From Winogradskyella psychrotolerans (GTDB lineage: Bacteria; Bacteroidota; Bacteroidia; Flavobacteriales; Flavobacteriaceae): a stretch of 64,000 nt of DNA. The first letter of the stretch is position 1. Every line of letters starts with the position of its first letter. This document shows, piece after piece, positions 63,823 through 64,000 of the stretch. The stretch is from NCBI RefSeq assembly GCF_018860565.1, contig NZ_JAHKPS010000022.1:609195-673194 (forward strand), read 5' to 3'. A program made the position numbers and the translations under genes. The notes under the pieces are model-generated. The model did no database searches, had not been told where the DNA came from, and saw only the letters and a program-made list of their open reading frames with translations.

Positions 63823-64000
63823 ATGCGATATCTTATTTACTTTCTTTTGAGCGTTATTGTTATAAGTTGTGCTGCTGCAAAATACAAGCCTTTAAAAATA
63901 AATGGTGTCAGTTTTGTTGCAGCTAAAGATGCTATTGATAGTACACATACCAAACCTGTTGTTAATATAAATGCTAATGCTGCAGCCGTTATGCCTTTTG
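63823..64000 (+). CDS. Lipoprotein, possible glycoside hydrolase TIM barrel (partial)
   Basis: 59 codons are visible before the window ends. The signal peptide is type II (SVIVISC; Cys16). The next residues, LKINGVSFVAAKDAI, and NANAAAVMPF recall the beginning of Bacteroidota GH113-like TIM-barrel hydrolases, but the catalytic part is outside. It is divergent from the FAD-oxidoreductase operon, whose 97-bp gap shows no clear promoter. Confidence 0.55.
   Translation, partial: MRYLIYFLLSVIVISCAAAKYKPLKINGVSFVAAKDAIDSTHTKPVVNINANAAAVMPF

Overview
The window looks like the chromosome of a marine-type Flavobacteriaceae bacterium (Bacteroidota). The evidence is low GC, SusC/SusD/SusE outer-membrane uptake genes, two proteins with clear type IX secretion (T9SS) C-terminal sorting domains, many lipoproteins, promoters of the Bacteroidota form TTG/TTTG-N17-19-TAnnTTTG, and flavobacterial genes such as the 470-residue arginine decarboxylase and the GNAT-nitrilase fusion. 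The genus cannot be fixed from sequence alone. No phage, transposase, CRISPR array or rRNA was seen.

Layout. 1-5.4 kb: a stand-alone STAS protein, a SnoaL-like protein, a DUF4407 membrane protein, a secreted VCBS-repeat protein with sorting domain, and a TIGR03032-type protein. 5.4-11.6 kb: a BlaI/BlaR1-like (M56) regulatory pair divergent from a secreted M28 aminopeptidase, with two BlaI-type operator boxes on the intervening promoter, then an M20 dipeptidase. 11.84 kb: tRNA-Leu(UAG) with a textbook promoter and a terminator.

12-41 kb is an alpha-glucan (starch/maltodextrin) utilization locus. On the minus strand it holds SusC, SusD, SusE and a T9SS-secreted GH13 amylase; a terminator then separates a GH53 endo-galactanase and an aldose epimerase. 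A LacI-family regulator is divergent from susC, and an 18-bp perfect palindrome lies between them. On the plus strand follow an MFS sugar transporter, beta-phosphoglucomutase, GH65 maltose phosphorylase, GH13, esterase, GH31, GH13, GH13, GH97 and a small secreted protein. The inferred flow is surface cleavage, SusCD import, periplasmic trimming, MFS import, then phosphorolysis and PgmB to glucose-6-phosphate.

41-50 kb: a BaiN/HI0933-type flavoprotein, a TPR hybrid histidine kinase, DUF1697, two mevalonate-pathway genes, a UbiA prenyltransferase, and an RsuA/RluB-type pseudouridine synthase that has lost its catalytic Asp. 50-56.7 kb: a polyamine cluster (arginine decarboxylase with a long leader, agmatinase, a deoxyhypusine-synthase-like protein without the catalytic Lys, GNAT-nitrilase) and small proteins. 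57-63.7 kb: a tightly packed minus-strand operon of an FAD oxidoreductase, a NapH-like 4Fe-4S membrane protein, two GT2 glycosyltransferases and a GT87-like transferase. The window ends inside a lipoprotein gene.

The points most worth a second look are the degenerate pseudouridine synthase, the SusD with an inserted SusE-type starch-binding domain, the polyamine cluster and its leader, the BlaI operator architecture, and the redox-plus-glycosyltransferase operon.
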